Shown here piece after piece: positions 5,908 through 8,458 of a stretch of DNA of 8,458 nucleotides (its first letter is position 1; every line of letters begins with the position of its first letter). The DNA comes from KLAP211 sp964650085. Lineage in GTDB: Bacteria > Patescibacteriota > Dojkabacteria > J137. A program made the translations under genes and the position numbers. The stretch is taken from contig CAZYSE010000046.1 in the NCBI GenBank assembly GCA_964650085.1, positions 1-8,458 of the forward strand, read 5' to 3'. Under the pieces are notes generated by a model. It was not told where the DNA came from and did not search any database. It worked only from the letters and a program-made list of their open reading frames with translations.

Positions 5908-6981
5908 ATGAACGAAGAAAAAATTGAAGAATTAAAAAATAGAATTGAGTTAATTGTCAGAAAAAAAGATAAAGCAAAGCTCGAGTCTGATCGTGAAGAA
6001 CTAGAAATAAAAATTCAAGAAATTGGATTTTGGAATGATAACGAATCAGCACAAAAAGTCATGAAAAAGCTGAGCGACACAAAGCTCGAATTAGCTGAAC
6101 TGGAAAGCCTTACGACCACAATCAACGATTTAAGTTTGTTATCTAAAGATGTTAACGATAACGATGCTTTAGAAATCATAGCTGATGAGCTCGCGGGCCT
6201 AGAGAAACGTGTGAATGAAGTTGAACTAGATACCTTTTTGTCAGGAAAATTCGACAAAGCTGATGCTATTTTAAAGATAGTTGCAGGACAAGGGGGCACA
6301 GAGGCTTGTGACTGGGCAGAAATGGTATTTCGAATGTATCTGAGATATGCCAATTCGAAAGGATGGATTGTTAATGTTCTTGATGAGTTAAAGGGCGTAG
6401 AGGCTGGAATAGATTCAATCACTATTCAAATTTCTGGTAGATATGTTTACGGATATTTGAAGCGTGAACATGGCACACACAGATTAGTAAGAAACTCACC
6501 ATTTAATGCACAAGGATTGCGACAAACATCTTTCTGCGGTGTAGAAGTTCTACCAATTGTCGATGAAGATATTGATATCGATATTAACGAGAATGATTTA
6601 GAATTTTCTGCTGTTCGAAGTAGCGGCGCGGGTGGACAAAACGTTAACAAAGTAGCTTCGAAAGTTAGAATTGTGCATAAACCTACAGGGCTTGTTGTAG
6701 AGTCCTCTGCTCAGCGATCACAATCACAAAATAGAGAGACAGCAATGAGAATGCTGAAAGCAAAACTTTATGAAATTGAAGAAGAAAAACAAAAAGTCGA
6801 GATGAAAAGAATGAAAGGAGATTATGTTGTTGCAGGATGGGGAACACAAATTCGAAACTATGTTTTACAACCCTATAAATTAGTTAAAGATGTTAGGACA
6901 GAGGTAGAAACTTCAAACGCCGACGCAGTTCTGAATGGTGACATTCAAATGTTCATTGACGCAGAAATAAAAATGCTTTAA
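5908..6981 (+). CDS. prfB: Peptide chain release factor 2 (RF2)
   Basis: RF2 recognises UGA and UAA stop codons in the ribosomal A site and triggers release of the finished protein. The 357 residues match the class I release factor layout: helical N-terminal domain 1 (1-110) with the FWND motif (41-44), the AGQGGTEACDWAEM stretch (126-139), the stop-codon tripeptide Ser197-Pro198-Phe199 that marks RF2 rather than RF1 (which has PxT), and the catalytic GGQ (242-244) in SSGAGGQNVNK. E. coli RF2 has SPFDSGGRRHTSF where this protein has SPFNAQGLRQTSF. The gene is one uninterrupted frame from the ATG, so the programmed +1 frameshift that controls RF2 in many bacteria is absent. The start is supported by TATAAT six bases upstream. 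The stop is TAA. The gene converges on the response regulator gene, with 14 bases between the two ends. Confidence 0.97.
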   Translation: MNEEKIEELKNRIELIVRKKDKAKLESDREELEIKIQEIGFWNDNESAQKVMKKLSDTKLELAELESLTTTINDLSLLSKDVNDNDALEIIADELAGLEKRVNEVELDTFLSGKFDKADAILKIVAGQGGTEACDWAEMVFRMYLRYANSKGWIVNVLDELKGVEAGIDSITIQISGRYVYGYLKREHGTHRLVRNSPFNAQGLRQTSFCGVEVLPIVDEDIDIDINENDLEFSAVRSSGAGGQNVNKVASKVRIVHKPTGLVVESSAQRSQSQNRETAMRMLKAKLYEIEEEKQKVEMKRMKGDYVVAGWGTQIRNYVLQPYKLVKDVRTEVETSNADAVLNGDIQMFIDAEIKML

Positions 6982-6995
6982 AAGGATTGTAATTT

Positions 6996-7535
6996 CTAAA
7001 TCTTTGGGTTGCTTTGGACTCCTGGCGTTGCGTAGAGTACTGCGTTTTCAAGATATCCTTTAACTTTTTGAAGTAACTGTTGTGGCTCTACCTCGATTTT
7101 CATTAAGTAACCATTCGCCCCAAGCTTCATTGCAGTTTCGACAGCCATGTCCCCACCTAAGTTTGTAAGCATTACAACTAGGGGAGTTCCATATTTTTCT
7201 GGCATGGACTTAATCTTGCTTAGTACATCTATACCGTCCATCTTTGGCATAACTATATCTAAAAGAATTAAATCAAGCTTGCCCTGCTCAGCTTCAATTT
7301 TTGCTAATGCATCTATTCCGTCAGCTGCTGATGATATCTCGTAGCTTGGAACCTGAGTAAGTAATTGAACAAAGATTTCCAAAGAATCTGGTTCGTCTTC
7401 GACAATCAAAATTTTCTTTTTTGGCGTATCAGCTACTCCGTCTCCTAATTGCCCATCTGAATAAACATTACTTGAGCCGGGGACACTAACATTACCATTT
7501 CTAATACTATCTTGTTGAGATAGTGAAGTATGCAT
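6996..7535 (-). CDS. Stand-alone response regulator (CheY-like receiver domain)
   Basis: This is a 179-residue single-domain receiver that would be phosphorylated by a histidine kinase or by small phosphodonors. The receiver occupies about 40-165: the acidic cluster Glu46-Asp47 (ILIVEDE), phospho-acceptor Asp93 (LLLDIVMPKMDG), Thr124 (VMLTN) and Lys146 (GYLMK), with Tyr143 in the switch position. The usual Pro after the Lys is replaced by Ile. There is no DNA-binding or enzymatic output domain, so it probably acts by binding a partner protein, as CheY or PilH types do (inference). About 38 polar Gly/Ser/Asp-rich residues precede the receiver; the start at 7535 is supported by TACAAT ending six bases upstream, so the extension looks real. 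No histidine kinase is encoded in the window. The stop is TAG. A repeat array separates it from map upstream. Confidence 0.9.
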   Translation of the reverse strand: MHTSLSQQDSIRNGNVSVPGSSNVYSDGQLGDGVADTPKKKILIVEDEPDSLEIFVQLLTQVPSYEISSAADGIDALAKIEAEQGKLDLILLDIVMPKMDGIDVLSKIKSMPEKYGTPLVVMLTNLGGDMAVETAMKLGANGYLMKIEVEPQQLLQKVKGYLENAVLYATPGVQSNPKI

Positions 7536-7541
7536 ATTTTG

Positions 7542-7547
7542 ATTGTA
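7542..7547 (-). promoter_or_regulatory. Proximal -10 hexamer for the response regulator
   Basis: TACAAT on the minus strand ends exactly six bases before the ATG at 7535, the same geometry as the Fic-like, transporter and prfB genes, implying a leaderless message. No -35 is seen at the matching distance (the hexamer there is GATAAT). Confidence 0.5.
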
Positions 7548-7561
7548 AAAATATATTACCC

Positions 7562-7590
7562 ATTATTATCTGTAACGAGTTAGTTGTCAA
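7562..7590 (-). promoter_or_regulatory. Possible upstream promoter with consensus -35
   Basis: On the minus strand a perfect TTGACA (7585-7590) is followed after 17 bases by AATAAT (7562-7567), one base off the -10 consensus. A start near 7555 would give a short leader of about 20 bases with no Shine-Dalgarno sequence. It may be a second, stronger promoter for the response regulator, or replace the proximal one. Confidence 0.45.
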
Positions 7591-7601
7591 TATTTTCTGG
7601 T

Positions 7602-7692
7602 GGCTTTGTGCTTTAGGCTTTAGGTTATGAGTAATCAGTAGTCGGTTATCAGTTCTCAGTTTTCTTACTTCTCAATTCAAATTTCTAACTTA
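7602..7692. repeat. Degenerate tandem array of 7-base units between map and the response regulator
   Basis: Thirteen consecutive 7-base units can be laid out from 7602 to 7692. Recognisable ones are GGCTTTG and GGCTTTA at the left, then GGTTATG, AGTAATC, AGTAGTC, GGTTATC and AGTTCTC, grading into C-ended units such as TTACTTC and TCAATTC near the map stop codon (7696). The unit sequence drifts along the array while the spacing stays exactly 7. It shares the GGCTTTG-type unit with the array at 2506-2582. There are no spacers, so it is not a CRISPR, and no coding frame is apparent. Confidence 0.7.
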
Positions 7693-7695
7693 GAC

Positions 7696-8457
7696 TTAAA
7701 ATCTTGTAAGAACTTCTGCATTACCCTCCCGAACTATAACCATGTGCTCGAACATAACGCCTTTACTTCCATCTTTTGTTCTTAAGGTCCATCCATCAGA
7801 GTCTAGCTTGAGATCAGATTTTCCTAAAGTAATTTGATTTTCAATACAAAGAATCATCCCTTCGTTTAGTTTTTTTCCAGTCCCTTTTGTTCCGTAAGCA
7901 GGAATTTCAGGTGCTAAGTGTAATCTTCGACCGATGCCGTGACCAATATACGTAGTTACATAATTAAAACCTGCTAATTCTGCAACTGTTTGTAAAGCGT
8001 TGGAAATATCACCAACTGAATTACCTTTTATAGCCTGTTTTATCCCAGCTTCGATACAAAGTTTTCCAGTTTCAATTAATCTTTTTTCTTCTGTAGTTAG
8101 TTCTCCAAGTCCAACTGTAACACAATGATCAGTATAAAATCCTTTGTAGATAATCCCGAAGTCTAGCTTTACAATATCCCCAGATTCGAATGCTCGGTTG
8201 CTTGGAATAGCATGAAGAATTTCGTCGTTTACGCTTATGCAGATATTATTCTTATATGAACCTTTTGGTCCAGGAACTCCAAAGAATGCTGGCTGAACCT
8301 CTAATTCTTCACAGAGCTGACCTGCCATTTCGTCTAATGATGTAGGGGTAACTCCGATTTTAGTTTCTTCTTTAATTCTTTTAAGAATTTCTGTAGAAAT
8401 ACGTGTAGCCTCTTTTATTAGTTTGTATTCGATTTCGTTTTGAATAATGTTGTCCAT
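7696..8457 (-). CDS. map: Methionine aminopeptidase, type I
   Basis: This cytosolic metalloenzyme removes the initiator methionine from new proteins whose second residue is small, usually after deformylation. At 253 residues it is the normal length for a bacterial type Ia enzyme. All expected active-site residues align with E. coli MAP: His82 (NDEILHAIP), Asp99 (KLDFG), Asp110 (FYTDH), His173 and His180 (IGHGIGRRLH), Glu206 (GMILCIEN) and Glu237 (MFEHMV). The five metal ligands are Asp99, Asp110, His173, Glu206 and Glu237. The usual Pro after Glu206 (IEP) is Asn here, and residues 213-230 form a short polar loop before the last metal-binding strand. The start ATG (8455-8457) is one base from the window edge, so the promoter cannot be seen, and a longer N-terminus cannot be fully excluded. 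The stop is TAA. It does not sit next to secY, adk or infA within this window. Confidence 0.96.
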   Translation of the reverse strand: MDNIIQNEIEYKLIKEATRISTEILKRIKEETKIGVTPTSLDEMAGQLCEELEVQPAFFGVPGPKGSYKNNICISVNDEILHAIPSNRAFESGDIVKLDFGIIYKGFYTDHCVTVGLGELTTEEKRLIETGKLCIEAGIKQAIKGNSVGDISNALQTVAELAGFNYVTTYIGHGIGRRLHLAPEIPAYGTKGTGKKLNEGMILCIENQITLGKSDLKLDSDGWTLRTKDGSKGVMFEHMVIVREGNAEVLTRF

Positions 8458-8458
8458 A

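Noticed and set aside
5908..5990. Programmed +1 frameshift at the start of prfB
   Set aside because: The frame is continuous from the ATG through domain 1, with no in-frame TGA and no need for a shift.
6015..6422. A 135-codon open frame on the minus strand, antisense to prfB
   Set aside because: It lies wholly inside the well-supported prfB gene, is rich in Ser and resembles no family. It is a shadow of the coding strand, as are shorter antisense frames at 512-694, 4077-4268, 4757-4966, 6447-6650 and 7147-7344.
6963..6997. Bidirectional terminator between prfB and the response regulator (AGAAAT and ATTTCT)
   Set aside because: It is a six-base A/T-rich inverted repeat with a 23-base loop that overlaps both coding ends. 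It is not convincing as a hairpin.

Overview
The window is an AT-rich stretch of bacterial chromosome with seven complete protein genes, no rRNA or tRNA that I can find, and one assembly gap of ten Ns (3907-3916). Several traits fit a member of the Candidate Phyla Radiation (Patescibacteria): a serine hydroxymethyltransferase with a large insertion after its HG motif, an RF2 with the variant SPFNAQGL stretch, a Fic-derived protein with a dead active site and a winged-helix tail, and no Shine-Dalgarno sequence before any gene. The lineage is inferred from remembered family resemblance, not from a search. Stop codons are TGA (glyA), TAG (response regulator) and TAA (the other five). With an intact RF2 gene present, this argues for the standard code and against the UGA-to-glycine lineages (Gracilibacteria, Absconditabacteria).

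Layout. The left part is read on the minus strand: an MFS-type transporter (2620-3861), then glyA (1066-2481), then a degenerate Fic/winged-helix protein (13-1053). To the right of the gap, on the plus strand, are a 531-residue protein I do not recognise (3931-5526), a 381-base intergenic stretch with a possible structured RNA, and prfB (5908-6981). Convergent with prfB, on the minus strand, are a stand-alone receiver-domain response regulator (6996-7535) and a methionine aminopeptidase, map (7696-8457), whose start codon is one base from the window edge.

Gene organisation. This is not an obvious pathway operon. glyA supplies glycine and one-carbon units, prfB terminates translation and map trims the initiator methionine, so three of seven genes are housekeeping. 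Nearly every gene seems to carry its own promoter, and in four genes a -10 hexamer ends exactly six bases before the ATG, which would give leaderless mRNAs. glyA shows a similar arrangement with eight bases and decides between two possible starts.

Other structure. Two intergenic regions (2506-2582 and 7602-7692) are degenerate tandem arrays with an exact 7-base period. A third, four-copy heptamer run lies in frame inside glyA, within the protein insertion. I found no complete new multi-gene system. The most unusual signals are the heptamer arrays with their coding counterpart in glyA, the regular leaderless promoter geometry, the dead Fic protein, and the candidate RNA at 5629-5728.
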